Below, in pieces: positions 1 through 7,772 of a stretch of 35,379 nucleotides of DNA (its first letter is position 1; each line of letters begins with the position of its first letter). The notes under the pieces were generated by a model that was not told the DNA's origin, did not search any database, and saw nothing but the letters and a program-made list of their open reading frames with translations. The position numbers and the translations under genes were made by a program. Origin of the DNA: Verrucomicrobiota bacterium (GTDB lineage: Bacteria > Verrucomicrobiota > Verrucomicrobiia > Opitutales > Opitutaceae); assembly GCA_947471035.1 (NCBI GenBank), contig CANIWJ010000032.1, positions 1 through 35,379 on the forward strand. The letters run 5' to 3'.

Positions 1-721
1 GGGCGAGACGGGTGCGGGCGGTGCGCGGGCCGGGGAGATTTATGGGGAGGTCGTGGGCGATGCGGCCGGGGTGGGGGGCGAGGATGAGGATGCGGGTGGC
101 GAGGAAAACCGCTTCGGTGACCGAGTGGGTGACGAAGAGGGCGGTCCAATTTTGGCGGGCGTGGATGGCGAGCAGTTCCTCGCCGAGGCGATCGCGCGTC
201 ATATCGTCGAGCGCGCCGAAGGGTTCGTCGAGCAAGAGGATGCGGGGTTCGAGGGCGAGGGCGCGGGCGAGGGAGACGCGCATGCGTTGGCCGCCGGAGA
301 GCTGGCGCGGGTAGGCGGAGGCGCGGTCGGAGAGGCGCACGAGGGCGAGGGCGGAGTCGCGGCGGCGGGTGCGTTCGGTGGCGGGCATGCGGCGGAGGCG
401 GAGGAGGGTCTCGACGTTGGCGGCGACGTTTAGCCAGGGGAGGAGCGTCGGGTCTTGGAAAACGTAGGCGAGGTCGTCGCCGCCACCGGGGGCGTGACCG
501 TTAATGGAGAGTGAGCCGGAACTGGGGGCGGCGAGGCCGGAGAGGAGGCGGAGGAGAGTAGATTTGCCGCAGCCGGACGGGCCGAGGATGGCGACGAACT
601 CACCGGGATCGATGGCGAGGTCGAGCGGGGCGAGTATCTCGGGGCCGGTTGGGTCGAAACGCTTGGTCACCGCTTGGAGGCGGATTTGCGGGGGGGGCGT
701 GATGGAGCTTGGAAAAGGCAA
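1..721 (-). CDS. ABC transporter ATP-binding protein, nitrate/sulfonate/taurine type (3' end outside window)
   Basis: ATPase subunit of an import ABC transporter. Translating the minus strand gives an open frame of about 240 codons that runs off the window edge without a stop. Walker A is GPSGCGKST (about residues 47-55), the Q-loop is FQDPTLLPW (88-96), the signature is LSGGQ (141-145), Walker B is LLLDEPFGALD (162-172), and the H-loop is FVTHS (196-200). The Q-loop and the EAVFLATRILIL stretch after the H-loop are typical of the SsuB/TauB/NrtD subfamily (family knowledge). The substrate cannot be told because the permease and binding protein lie outside. I chose a TTG start at 721 because GGAG lies 5 nt upstream (complement of 727-730). 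A GTG at 670 without a clear ribosome site is the alternative. The ATPase assignment is sure, the subfamily likely, the start less sure. Confidence 0.88.
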   Translation of the reverse strand, partial: MPFPSSITPPPQIRLQAVTKRFDPTGPEILAPLDLAIDPGEFVAILGPSGCGKSTLLRLLSGLAAPSSGSLSINGHAPGGGDDLAYVFQDPTLLPWLNVAANVETLLRLRRMPATERTRRRDSALALVRLSDRASAYPRQLSGGQRMRVSLARALALEPRILLLDEPFGALDDMTRDRLGEELLAIHARQNWTALFVTHSVTEAVFLATRILILAPHPGRIAHDLPINLPGPRTARTRLA

Positions 722-772
722 GATGACTCCGGCAATAGGACAAGCGAAGGAGAAGGGCGCAAATCCGGGCGC

Positions 773-806
773 AAAAAAACCCGCAGCCGTGAAGGCTGCG
801 GGTTTT
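773..806 (-). terminator. Rho-independent terminator after rpmB
   Basis: A 9-bp GC-rich stem (CCCGCAGCC at 780-788 with GGCTGCGGG at 794-802, loop GTGAA) is flanked by seven A on the left and four T on the right. Read on the minus strand, the stem is followed by seven T, the classic intrinsic-terminator form. It sits 33 nt beyond the rpmB stop. It separates rpmB from the ABC ATPase on the same strand, so the ATPase needs its own promoter. Confidence 0.9.
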
Positions 807-838
807 GGCGTGGTGATTTAAACGACGCGGGGGAGGGG

Positions 839-1069
839 TTAAACCTTCTCGACGAGGCCGGCCTTGATGGCCTTGACCGAGACGAGTACGCGCTTGGTGC
901 CGCCGTTGGCGGTTTTGATGCGGATACGCTGCAAGTTCGGTTTGAAGGTGCGTTTGGTGATCGACGTGATGTGAGTGCCGATGCCGCCGCTTTTCTTGGA
1001 CTGACCCTTACGGTGAATGATGGAACCCTTGGTGGGGCGTTTGCCGGTGATAGCGCAGATGCGAGCCAT
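839..1069 (-). CDS. rpmB: 50S ribosomal protein L28
   Basis: Structural protein of the large ribosomal subunit, 76 residues, the normal length for bacterial L28. The N-terminus MARICAITGKRPTKGS and the tail with TKRTFKPNLQRIRI are diagnostic of the family; the C-terminal half is basic. Translation starts at an ATG at 1069 with no strong Shine-Dalgarno visible, as for many genes in this window. The gene stands alone: a terminator follows it and vapC ends 78 nt upstream on the same strand, so a promoter should lie in 1070-1147 or further upstream. It lacks the cysteine pairs that mark zinc-binding L28 variants; only one Cys is present. Confidence 0.97.
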   Translation of the reverse strand: MARICAITGKRPTKGSIIHRKGQSKKSGGIGTHITSITKRTFKPNLQRIRIKTANGGTKRVLVSVKAIKAGLVEKV

Positions 1070-1147
1070 GGTAGTGCGTGGGTTGAGTTAAAAGGTTCAG
1101 AGAAAGGCTGGCGGGGTGAGGGTGTGCAAGGGAAAAGACCGACGATT

Positions 1148-1543
1148 TTATTCGAGGTCGGAAACGACGGTCAGCCCGGGGATTTTTTGGTAGTGGCGGT
1201 CGAAGGAGAGCACCGTCGCTTGGTGTTCCAAGGCGGTTACGCCAATGATGATGTCGGCTAGGGGAATGATTTCACCGCGACGATCCAGATCCCAAGCCAA
1301 GCGGGCGACCCGTTGCCAACCGGAGGCGTTGAGATGCAACATGCGGGTGAGCGAAAAAGCTCGGTCGTAGCGGTCGCGCAAATGCGGATCGCTGCGACCG
1401 CGCAGGACTTCGCTCCAAATGATGCCGTTGATGGCGAATTCGTAATCCAACTCCAAGGCAGACAACAGGGAGAGGGGATCGACGCGACGATTCTGCCAAG
1501 TGATGTAGAAACTGCTGTCCACCAGCACGAGCGGATGCTTCAT
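1148..1543 (-). CDS. vapC: VapC-type PIN-domain ribonuclease toxin
   Basis: Probable toxin of a type II toxin-antitoxin pair. PIN-domain proteins are Mg-dependent RNases that cleave tRNA or rRNA (family knowledge). The 131-residue protein has the acidic PIN residues in order: D9 in VLVDSS, E45 in IIWSEVLRG, D97 in LADIIIG and D115 in SFDRHY. The internal LADIIIGVTALEHQATVLSFD block is highly typical of VapC. The start ATG at 1543 overlaps the stop of the upstream antitoxin gene by 4 nt (ATGA), which implies translational coupling and fits the antitoxin-first VapBC order. The catalytic residues look intact, so the toxin is probably active when free. Its RNA target cannot be told from sequence. 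Confidence 0.92.
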   Translation of the reverse strand: MKHPLVLVDSSFYITWQNRRVDPLSLLSALELDYEFAINGIIWSEVLRGRSDPHLRDRYDRAFSLTRMLHLNASGWQRVARLAWDLDRRGEIIPLADIIIGVTALEHQATVLSFDRHYQKIPGLTVVSDLE

Positions 1544-1884
1544 GGCTTGGGCTGGCCGTAGGGCGCTTGGGGCTCGTTTAGCGCGTAGTCGCCCGCTGCT
1601 AGCCGGGCGCGCCGCAAACGGCGCTGATCGTAAGCGGCAACCGCCCGTTGCACGGCGGCTTCATCGATGTCGGGCGCATCCAGCAGATCGGAAGGCTTGG
1701 GCGCTGCATCGGCTGCCAATTCGTCGGGAGTGAGGCCGAGACCTTCGCTCCAGACCCGGCGCCACTTGGCCCGACGGGCGGCCTCGCGCAGGGCGAATTC
1801 CACCGCTTCGCGTTTGGTGGGATGGCCGGTAAGCTGCATCAGTTCGGCTAAGATTTCTTCCGGTATCTCGATGGTCATTTTCAT
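1540..1884 (-). CDS. vapB: VapB-type antitoxin
   Basis: Probable antitoxin that binds and inhibits the downstream VapC and represses the operon through its N-terminal DNA-binding segment (family knowledge). I chose the ATG at 1884 because the protein then begins MKMTIEIPEEILAELMQL and continues with GHPTKREAVEFALREAARR, the ribbon-helix-helix-like start of the DUF2191 VapB group. Upstream in-frame starts would add a tail without family character. The 114-residue protein is longer than most VapB; its second half (about residues 50-114) is rich in Ala, Asp and Arg and probably contains the flexible toxin-binding part. No good ribosome site precedes the ATG. It overlaps vapC by 4 nt. Confidence 0.82.
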   Translation of the reverse strand: MKMTIEIPEEILAELMQLTGHPTKREAVEFALREAARRAKWRRVWSEGLGLTPDELAADAAPKPSDLLDAPDIDEAAVQRAVAAYDQRRLRRARLAAGDYALNEPQAPYGQPKP

Positions 1885-1920
1885 GGCAAATCTAGGGATT
1901 AGAGTGCAGTATGGGCGGTG

Positions 1921-1951
1921 ACCCATATCAATCAAGTCAAATCGTATGGGT
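1921..1951. promoter_or_regulatory. Inverted repeat upstream of vapBC, candidate autoregulatory operator
   Basis: ACCCATA at 1921-1927 is matched by TATGGGT at 1945-1951 (7-bp perfect arms, 17-nt spacer), 37-67 nt before the vapB ATG. A second small palindrome, TGGG-N6-CCCA, overlaps it at 1947-1960. The surrounding 1936-2011 is strikingly AT-rich compared with the rest of the window, as expected of a promoter region. That VapB-VapC binds here is inference from how such operons are usually controlled. I could not define convincing -35 and -10 boxes. Confidence 0.4.
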
Positions 1952-2011
1952 AGTATCCCAAGTAAATACTTATAAAAGCTTAATGATAATTAGAGCTAGG
2001 TAGGGAAAGTA

Positions 2012-3049
2012 TTACACAGGTATAGGCTTCAAAGCATGGAGAACCTGGAATTTTTGGCCCATCTGTCCGGGGTGAAGCAGGTGCATGAGCGCTTGTTTAC
2101 GAGCGCTTAGGCCAGGGCGGGAGGATTCGCGGATGAGGGCTTCGCTGATGAAGTCGCCTGCGTGATGTACCATAAAGCTTTCCTGCGAGACGACGGTCGG
2201 TGCAGCGAAGCCGTGAGCCGCAAGAGCGTTGGCCAACCAATCCCAGCAAACGTGGGCGGTGAGGTCTTGCTCGCCGGGGCGGTCGAGCAAGGCGTTGGAT
2301 TGGGTGTGTTGAAAGTAGGCGCGGGCGGTACCGGCGGGGTGGGAGTGGCCGAGTTCGGCGAAAGTTTTGCCGTAGTCGAAGGCGACGAAGAGACCGTGCC
2401 AGGGCTGGGCGGCGATTTCAGCGGCGAGGGTGGCGGCGGCGAGTGGGGCGTCGAACTTGTAGCCTTCGGGCGTGAGTTCGGGCGGAGGAAGTCGATCAAG
2501 CACATCTGACGGGGCGGGTCCAAGATCCGCCTCGCATAGGGATGTGCCATCCTCGTTGAGGCGCACGCCGGTCTCGTGCCAGCCGGAGGCGTCGCGCTGG
2601 AAGCGGCGCAGGGGCTGGGCGTCGAAAAGCTCGTTGGAGAAGACCACGCAAGGGCCGTCGAGGCTAAGTGGCTGGCCGACACGCAGGGTACGGCTGGCGG
2701 CGAAGGGATGGGTGGCCACGCCGGAGAGTACGCTGCCGGTGGGTTCGGCCCCGATTTCAACGAAAGTGTGGGAGGCGGGATCGAGACCGGCGGATTTAAG
2801 CAGGTGTGTGCTGGCGGCGGCCACGAGCTCGCCGAAGAGCGGCCCTATGCTCGTGGCGGTGTAGAAATCGGCGGTGTGGTGCCGTCCCACCCGCAGCTGA
2901 TCGCGGCGATAGTAACCGAGCTGCGGATCGTAAAGGGCGAGGGCCATGAAGGCATCGAAGCGCAGCGCGCGCGAGGGACCGGCGGCGCGGGCGAAGGCGG
3001 CGGAAAAGGCGGGCGAAAGCGAGGCGGGAGGCGGGTTGGACGATGCCAT
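2012..3049 (-). CDS. MidA/NDUFAF7-family SAM-dependent methyltransferase (DUF185)
   Basis: Predicted class I methyltransferase of the DUF185 family. The mitochondrial member NDUFAF7 methylates an arginine of a complex I subunit (family knowledge); bacterial substrates are mostly unknown. The 345-residue protein shows family marks in order: FMALALYDPQLGYY (34-47), DFYTATSIGPLFGELVA (61-77), VVFSNELFDAQPLRRF, FVAFDYG, a segment with GTARAYFQHTQ and RPGEQDLTAHVCWDWLA, and near the end MGQKFQVLHALKP. The usual glycine-rich SAM loop after VEIG is altered to EIGAEPTGS. Its ATG lies only 33 nt from the divergent S41 protease ATG, so each promoter must overlap the other's leader or coding start. Confidence 0.85.
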   Translation of the reverse strand: MASSNPPPASLSPAFSAAFARAAGPSRALRFDAFMALALYDPQLGYYRRDQLRVGRHHTADFYTATSIGPLFGELVAAASTHLLKSAGLDPASHTFVEIGAEPTGSVLSGVATHPFAASRTLRVGQPLSLDGPCVVFSNELFDAQPLRRFQRDASGWHETGVRLNEDGTSLCEADLGPAPSDVLDRLPPPELTPEGYKFDAPLAAATLAAEIAAQPWHGLFVAFDYGKTFAELGHSHPAGTARAYFQHTQSNALLDRPGEQDLTAHVCWDWLANALAAHGFAAPTVVSQESFMVHHAGDFISEALIRESSRPGLSARKQALMHLLHPGQMGQKFQVLHALKPIPV

Positions 3050-3082
3050 TTACAAGAGGGAGCGCATGGCCACAGTGCGCGC

Positions 3083-4417
3083 ATGTTCAAACGGATAATG
3101 ACGCTTAGCCTCGGCGCGCTCGCCGGCTATTTGATGACGCTGGGCGTGGTGCACGTGGCGCAAGGCTGGGGGTGGTGGCCGGACCGGGAGACCGCGCGCG
3201 CGGCGGCGCAGGTGCGCGAGGTGATGTTGTTGTTGAACAAGTATTACGTGGACGCGGCGGACGTGACACCGGAAAAGCTCTCCGATCACGCGATCCAGAG
3301 CCTGATTGGCGGGCTGGACCCGTATTCGGAGTTTTTATCCAGCGCGGCCTATGTGCGGCTGGAAGAGGAGGTCGAGGGGGTGTTTGGTGGTATCGGGGCG
3401 CAAATCGAAAACGTGGAGGGTCGCATGGTGGTGGTCGCCCCCATCGCGGGCACGCCGGCGGACCGTGCGGGTATCCAGCGCGGGGATGTGCTGGTGAAAA
3501 TCGACGGCGAAGAGGTTGCAGGGGCGGAGCTCGACCGATTGCTGGAACGGCTGCGTGGAAAACCCGGTTCGCTGGTGGATTTGACCATCGAGCGGGGCGA
3601 GCCGACGCAGATCCTGGAGTTTAAACTCAAGCGCGAGGTTATCTTGGTGGAGAGCGTGGGAGAACCGCGCTGGCTGGAACCCGGGCTGGGTTATGTGTCG
3701 ATTGCGATGTTTGGCGAACATACGGGGCGGGATTTCCGGGCGGCCTTGCAGAAGCTGCGGCGCAACGGCGAGTTGAAGGCTCTGGTGCTGGATCTGCGCG
3801 ACAACCCGGGCGGATTGCTGACGGCGGCGGTGGAGGTGGTGTCACCGTTTTTCCGTGACGGGGAGCTGGTGGTTTACACCGAGGGGCGCGCGCCGGGCAT
3901 GCGGGTGGAGTTGCGAGCGGACAATGCCGGCGCGCCGCTTGCGTTGCCTTTGGCGGTGGTGGTGAACAGCGGAAGCGCGAGCGCGGCCGAGATCGTTTCC
4001 GGTGCATTGAAAGATACGCAACGAGCGGTGCTGGTCGGGGAAAAGACTTTTGGTAAAGGATCGGTGCAGACCGTTTTTTCCCTAAAGGATGGGGCGGGAC
4101 TTCGCTTGACCACGGCGAAGTATTACACCCCGTCGGGCGCGGTGATCCATGAGCGCGGCATCGTGCCGGAAATCGAAGATGTGTTGAGCTCGACGGAGGA
4201 AAAAGCGGTGCGTTTGCATCGTTTACGGCCGGATGTGACGGATCCGGCGGTTTTCGCGGCAAAATTTGGCGTGCCGCTTATCGCGGACAGCCAGTTGGAA
4301 GCGGCGGTGAAGGAACTGAAGGCGGAGCTCGCCGGTGCGCCGCGTGCGGTGGCGGTGCGGACGTCAAAACCTTTGGCAGTGCCGGTTGCTCCGGTTGAGG
4401 CGGAGGCGGCCCCATGA
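3083..4417 (+). CDS. S41-family carboxy-terminal processing protease (CtpA-like)
   Basis: Serine protease of the tail-specific/CtpA family, probably exported and anchored at the periplasmic face of the membrane. I chose the ATG at 3083, giving 444 residues, because it begins MFKRIMTLSLGALAGYL, a signal anchor; the frame is open upstream but that part is antisense to the methyltransferase gene. Order: signal anchor (about 1-30), helical segment, PDZ domain (about 85-165, with GGIGAQI and GIQRGDVLVKIDG), then the peptidase core. The catalytic pair is visible: S300 in NSGSASAAE and K325 in FGKGSVQ, 25 residues apart as in the family. The tail is Ala/Val/Pro-rich. Its stop overlaps the tsaD start (ATGA), so the two are probably cotranscribed. 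Confidence 0.93.
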   Translation: MFKRIMTLSLGALAGYLMTLGVVHVAQGWGWWPDRETARAAAQVREVMLLLNKYYVDAADVTPEKLSDHAIQSLIGGLDPYSEFLSSAAYVRLEEEVEGVFGGIGAQIENVEGRMVVVAPIAGTPADRAGIQRGDVLVKIDGEEVAGAELDRLLERLRGKPGSLVDLTIERGEPTQILEFKLKREVILVESVGEPRWLEPGLGYVSIAMFGEHTGRDFRAALQKLRRNGELKALVLDLRDNPGGLLTAAVEVVSPFFRDGELVVYTEGRAPGMRVELRADNAGAPLALPLAVVVNSGSASAAEIVSGALKDTQRAVLVGEKTFGKGSVQTVFSLKDGAGLRLTTAKYYTPSGAVIHERGIVPEIEDVLSSTEEKAVRLHRLRPDVTDPAVFAAKFGVPLIADSQLEAAVKELKAELAGAPRAVAVRTSKPLAVPVAPVEAEAAP

Positions 4418-5469
4418 TTCTCGCCATCGAATCTTCGTGTGACGAGAGCGCGGTGGCCTTGTTTGATCCGGCGCGCGGGCTCACGGCCGAGTGGGTGCAC
4501 AGCCAGATTGCCATTCATGAACGGCATGGCGGGGTGGTGCCGGATTTGGCAACGCGCGAGCATTTGCGCACGATCGAGCCCTTGTTGGCGCGGGCGGGCG
4601 AGGCGTCGGCGGGGTTTGCGGAGGTGACGGAGGTGGCGGTGACCCAAGGTCCGGGTTTGGCGGGATGTCTCGCCATCGGACTGGCCTCGGCCAAGGCGCT
4701 GGCGCTTGGGCTGGGAGTGCCGGTCAAAGGGGTGAATCACTTGCGCGGGCATGTGTGGTCACCGTTTATAGCGTTACACGCGGCCGAGCCATCGGCGTTT
4801 GCGGCGACTCTGGACGGACTGTTGCCCCACCTGGCTTTGGTGGTTTCGGGCGGAAATACGCTGCTAGCCGTGCTGGACGAGCAACGTCGCATCCGGGTGC
4901 TTTCCTCGACGCGGGACGACGCGGCGGGCGAGGCGTTGGATAAAGGCGCGAAACTACTAGGCCTGGGTTATCCGGGGGGGCCGATCGTGGAACGCTTGGC
5001 GGCGGGAGGCAGGGCGGACGCGTATGATTTCCCGAGGGGACTGGGACCGCGCGGTGAGTTGGACTTTAGTTTTTCAGGGTTAAAAACCTCGCTGCGTTAT
5101 CAACTGGAGAAAATGACGCCGGCCGAAGTCGAAACGGCGAAACCCGATTTGTGCGCGAGTTACCAGCAGGCGGTGATTGACGCGCTGACGCGCAAGGCGA
5201 AGTTCGCGTTGCAGACCGGGCCGTTTCGCAGCGTGGGGCTCTCGGGCGGGGTGGCGAACAACCGGGTTTTGCGGGCGGCGATGGGCGGAGTGGCGGATAC
5301 AGGTAAGGTGCGTCTGCTTGCGGCGGAGCCCAAACACACCGGGGATAATGCCGGTATGATCGCCTTTGCCGCCTGGGCGGATCCGGCGGTGAAGGCCCGC
5401 TCAGTCGCGATTGGTGGAAACGGGATCGCTTTGGAAATTCAACCGGGTTGGGAGTTGGGCAGCGCCTAG
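4414..5469 (+). CDS. tsaD: tRNA N6-adenosine threonylcarbamoyltransferase TsaD
   Basis: Transfers the threonylcarbamoyl group to A37 of ANN-decoding tRNAs, with TsaB and TsaE as partners (family knowledge). The 351-residue length is normal. Visible marks are the ASKHA-fold start MILAIESSCDES, the segment IHERHGGVVPDLATREHL (34-51), the metal-binding HxxxH (H109-LRG-H113), the VVSGGNT loop, the DKGAKLLGLGYPGGP segment, and the C-terminal KHTGDNAGMIAFA containing the conserved aspartate. The start codon overlaps the S41 protease stop by 4 nt. The gene ends in a convergent overlap with pyrC: the single palindrome CTAG at 5466-5469 supplies both TAG stop codons. Confidence 0.97.
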   Translation: MILAIESSCDESAVALFDPARGLTAEWVHSQIAIHERHGGVVPDLATREHLRTIEPLLARAGEASAGFAEVTEVAVTQGPGLAGCLAIGLASAKALALGLGVPVKGVNHLRGHVWSPFIALHAAEPSAFAATLDGLLPHLALVVSGGNTLLAVLDEQRRIRVLSSTRDDAAGEALDKGAKLLGLGYPGGPIVERLAAGGRADAYDFPRGLGPRGELDFSFSGLKTSLRYQLEKMTPAEVETAKPDLCASYQQAVIDALTRKAKFALQTGPFRSVGLSGGVANNRVLRAAMGGVADTGKVRLLAAEPKHTGDNAGMIAFAAWADPAVKARSVAIGGNGIALEIQPGWELGSA

Positions 5470-6764
5470 CGGGCGAGGATTTTGCCGTCGGCGAAAACGA
5501 GTTTGCCGGAGACGAAGGTTTGGCGCACGCGGCCTCGGAGTTTTTGGCCGTGCCAGGGGCTGTTGCGCGATTTGGAGAAACCGGCCTTGGCATCGTAGGT
5601 CCACTCGGCTTCGGGGTCGAAGAGCACGAGGTCGGCGGGAGCGCCCTCGGCGAGCGTGCCGGCGGGCAGTTTGAGCAGCTCGGCGGGTTTACGAGTCCAG
5701 AGGTCGATCAGAGTCGCGAGTTTGAATTTGTTTTTCCGCACGAGGATTTCGAGTGAGACGGCGAGGGCAGTTTCGAGGCCGAGGATGCCGTTGGGTGCGA
5801 GGTCGAATTCGCGGTCTTTCTCGTCCGGGGTGTGCGGGGCGTGGTCTGTGGCGAGGATGTCGAGGGTGCCGTCCTTCAGCCCGGCGATGATGGCCACGCG
5901 GTCCGCCTCGGTGCGGAGAGGCGGGTTCATTTTAAAGTGGGTGTCGTAGGTGGCGAGGCAGTCGTCGGTCAGCGCGATGTGGTGGGGGCAGGCCTCGCCG
6001 GTCACGCGCACGCCTCGGGCTTTGGCCCGGCGGAGGATATCGACGGAATTGCGCGAGGAGACGTGCTGCATGTGGATGTGCGCGCCGGTGTATTCGGAGA
6101 GGATGCAGTTGCGCGCCACGATCAGGTCTTCGGCGGCGTTGGGCCAGCCCTTGAGGCCGAGTTTCACCGAGAGGGCCCCCTCGTTCATGACCGCGCCCAC
6201 GGTCATGGAGTGGTCCTGGCAGTGATCCATGAGCGAGAGGTCGAACATCTTGGCGTATTCGCAGGCGCGGCGCATGAGCTCGTTGCTCTGCACGCAGTCG
6301 CCGTCGTCGGTGATGGCGACGACTCCGGCGCGTTTGAGTGAGCCGATGGGCGCGAGGGCCTGGCCCTTCATGCCCACGGTAATGCAACCGGTGGGGTAAA
6401 CGTGGACGCAGGCGGAGCGCGAGGCGGAGTCCTTGATCAGCTGGATGGTGCCGGTGTTGTCGGCCACGGGGGCGGTGTTGGGCATGCAGACCACGGAGGT
6501 GAACCCGCCGGCGGCGGCGGCGCGGGAGCCGGTCTCGATGGTTTCCTTGTTGGTCTGGCCGGGCTCGCGAAAGTGGACGTGCACATCAACTAGGCCGGGA
6601 GCGGCGACTAAACCGGTGGCGTCGATTTTTTTGGCCTTCTTTAGCTCGGCGGCTGAAGGCCGGGCGATGAATACGCCGTCGCGCAGGAAGAGTTCGCCGT
6701 CGGCTTCATCGCGCTTGGCGGCGGGGTCGATGACGCGGGCGTGGGTTAGGTGGTAGAGAGGCAT
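5466..6764 (-). CDS. pyrC: Dihydroorotase
   Basis: Catalyses reversible cyclization of carbamoyl-aspartate to dihydroorotate, the third step of pyrimidine synthesis. The 432-residue length and motifs fit type I (long, zinc-dependent) dihydroorotase: DVHVHFREPG with H62, H64 and R66, D153 in ITDDGD, H181 in DHCQDH, H234 in HMQHVSS, ACPHH, FKMNPPLR, and the catalytic D307 in ATDHAPH. All metal-binding and catalytic residues are present, so this should be the active enzyme, not the inactive PyrC-like partner some bacteria carry. It is the last gene of a pyrR-pyrB-pyrC cluster, 40 nt after pyrB. It has no terminator of its own before the convergent tsaD. Confidence 0.96.
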   Translation of the reverse strand: MPLYHLTHARVIDPAAKRDEADGELFLRDGVFIARPSAAELKKAKKIDATGLVAAPGLVDVHVHFREPGQTNKETIETGSRAAAAGGFTSVVCMPNTAPVADNTGTIQLIKDSASRSACVHVYPTGCITVGMKGQALAPIGSLKRAGVVAITDDGDCVQSNELMRRACEYAKMFDLSLMDHCQDHSMTVGAVMNEGALSVKLGLKGWPNAAEDLIVARNCILSEYTGAHIHMQHVSSRNSVDILRRAKARGVRVTGEACPHHIALTDDCLATYDTHFKMNPPLRTEADRVAIIAGLKDGTLDILATDHAPHTPDEKDREFDLAPNGILGLETALAVSLEILVRKNKFKLATLIDLWTRKPAELLKLPAGTLAEGAPADLVLFDPEAEWTYDAKAGFSKSRNSPWHGQKLRGRVRQTFVSGKLVFADGKILAR

Positions 6765-6804
6765 GGCGGCGGAATTTCGAAAGTATTGAAAATGAACGTT
6801 AGGC

Positions 6805-7755
6805 TTAGGCGTCCCCGGCGGTAACTGACGCGGGGTTGCCGCCGGCGCAGAGGAACAGGCAGGCCATGCGCACGGCGATGCCGTTGGTTACTTGGTCGAG
6901 GATCACGCTGCGGTCGCCGTCGGCCAGATCGCTGTCGATTTCCACTCCGCGGTTAATCGGACCGGGGTGCATGATGATGGCTTTCGGGCTGAGCCAGCTG
7001 GCGCGGGTGTTGTTGAGGCCGAACATCGAAGTGTATTCGCCGAGGCTGGGAAACATGGTCGCGGTCTGGCGTTCGTGCTGGATACGCAGCAGCATGACGA
7101 CCTCGGCGTCGGCCAAGGCGGAACGCAGGTCGTGAGACACTTTCACGCCCAGACCCTCGAGCGATCGCGGCACCAAGGTGGACGGGCCGCAGAGGGTGAG
7201 ATCGGCGCCGAATTTGACGAGGGCGTGGATGTTGGAGCGGGCGACGCGGCTGAAGAGAATATCGCCGAGAATGACGACGCGGCGGCCGCGCAGGTCGGGG
7301 CCGAGGCGTTCGCGCATGGTGAAGGTGTCGAGCAAGCCTTGGGTGGGGTGTTCGTGGGAACCGTCGCCGGCGTTGATGACGGGGATGTTGAGTATTTTAG
7401 AAAGGTAGAGGGGCGAACCGGCGCAGTTGTGGCGGATGACGATCATATCCGCGCCGAGGGCGGCGATGTTTTCGGCGGTGTCGCGCAAGGTCTCGCCCTT
7501 GGTGGTGGAGGAGCTGGCGGCGTCGAAGGAGATGACGTCGGCGCTGAGGCGCTTGGCTGCCATGTCGAAGGCCATGCGGGTGCGGGTGCTGGGCTCAAGG
7601 AAGAGGTTGACGATGGTTTTGCCGCGCAGGGCGGGGATTTTTTTCACCGAGCGGCCAAGCACTTTTTTGAAGGCGGTGGCGACGGTGTGGATTTGTTCGA
7701 TCTCAGCGAGGGAGAGTTCCTCAAGGGTGAGAAGATGGCGGCGGTTCCAAGACAT
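6805..7755 (-). CDS. pyrB: Aspartate carbamoyltransferase catalytic subunit
   Basis: Condenses carbamoyl phosphate and aspartate in the second step of pyrimidine synthesis. The 316-residue protein carries the carbamoyl-phosphate motif STRTR (56-60), the loop SSSTTKGE with the active-site Lys (81-88), the RH pair at 108-109, HPTQ (136-139), and near the C-terminus MHPGPINRGVE, all at expected places. No regulatory subunit gene (pyrI) is in the window, which suits the PyrR-associated class. It lies 17 nt downstream of pyrR and 40 nt upstream of pyrC on the same strand, an evident operon. Confidence 0.97.
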   Translation of the reverse strand: MSWNRRHLLTLEELSLAEIEQIHTVATAFKKVLGRSVKKIPALRGKTIVNLFLEPSTRTRMAFDMAAKRLSADVISFDAASSSTTKGETLRDTAENIAALGADMIVIRHNCAGSPLYLSKILNIPVINAGDGSHEHPTQGLLDTFTMRERLGPDLRGRRVVILGDILFSRVARSNIHALVKFGADLTLCGPSTLVPRSLEGLGVKVSHDLRSALADAEVVMLLRIQHERQTATMFPSLGEYTSMFGLNNTRASWLSPKAIIMHPGPINRGVEIDSDLADGDRSVILDQVTNGIAVRMACLFLCAGGNPASVTAGDA

Positions 7756-7772
7756 GGGAAAAGGGGCGGAGT

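Noticed and set aside
1886..1940. Sigma-70 promoter for vapBC using TTGACT (minus strand, 1940-1935) and CATACT
   Set aside because: The spacer counts to 21 nt, outside the normal 16-18 nt, and no better pair was found.
2576..3082. N-terminal extension of the S41 protease by 169 codons
   Set aside because: Gly/Ala/Glu-rich, antisense to the methyltransferase gene, and it would bury the signal anchor that starts at 3083.
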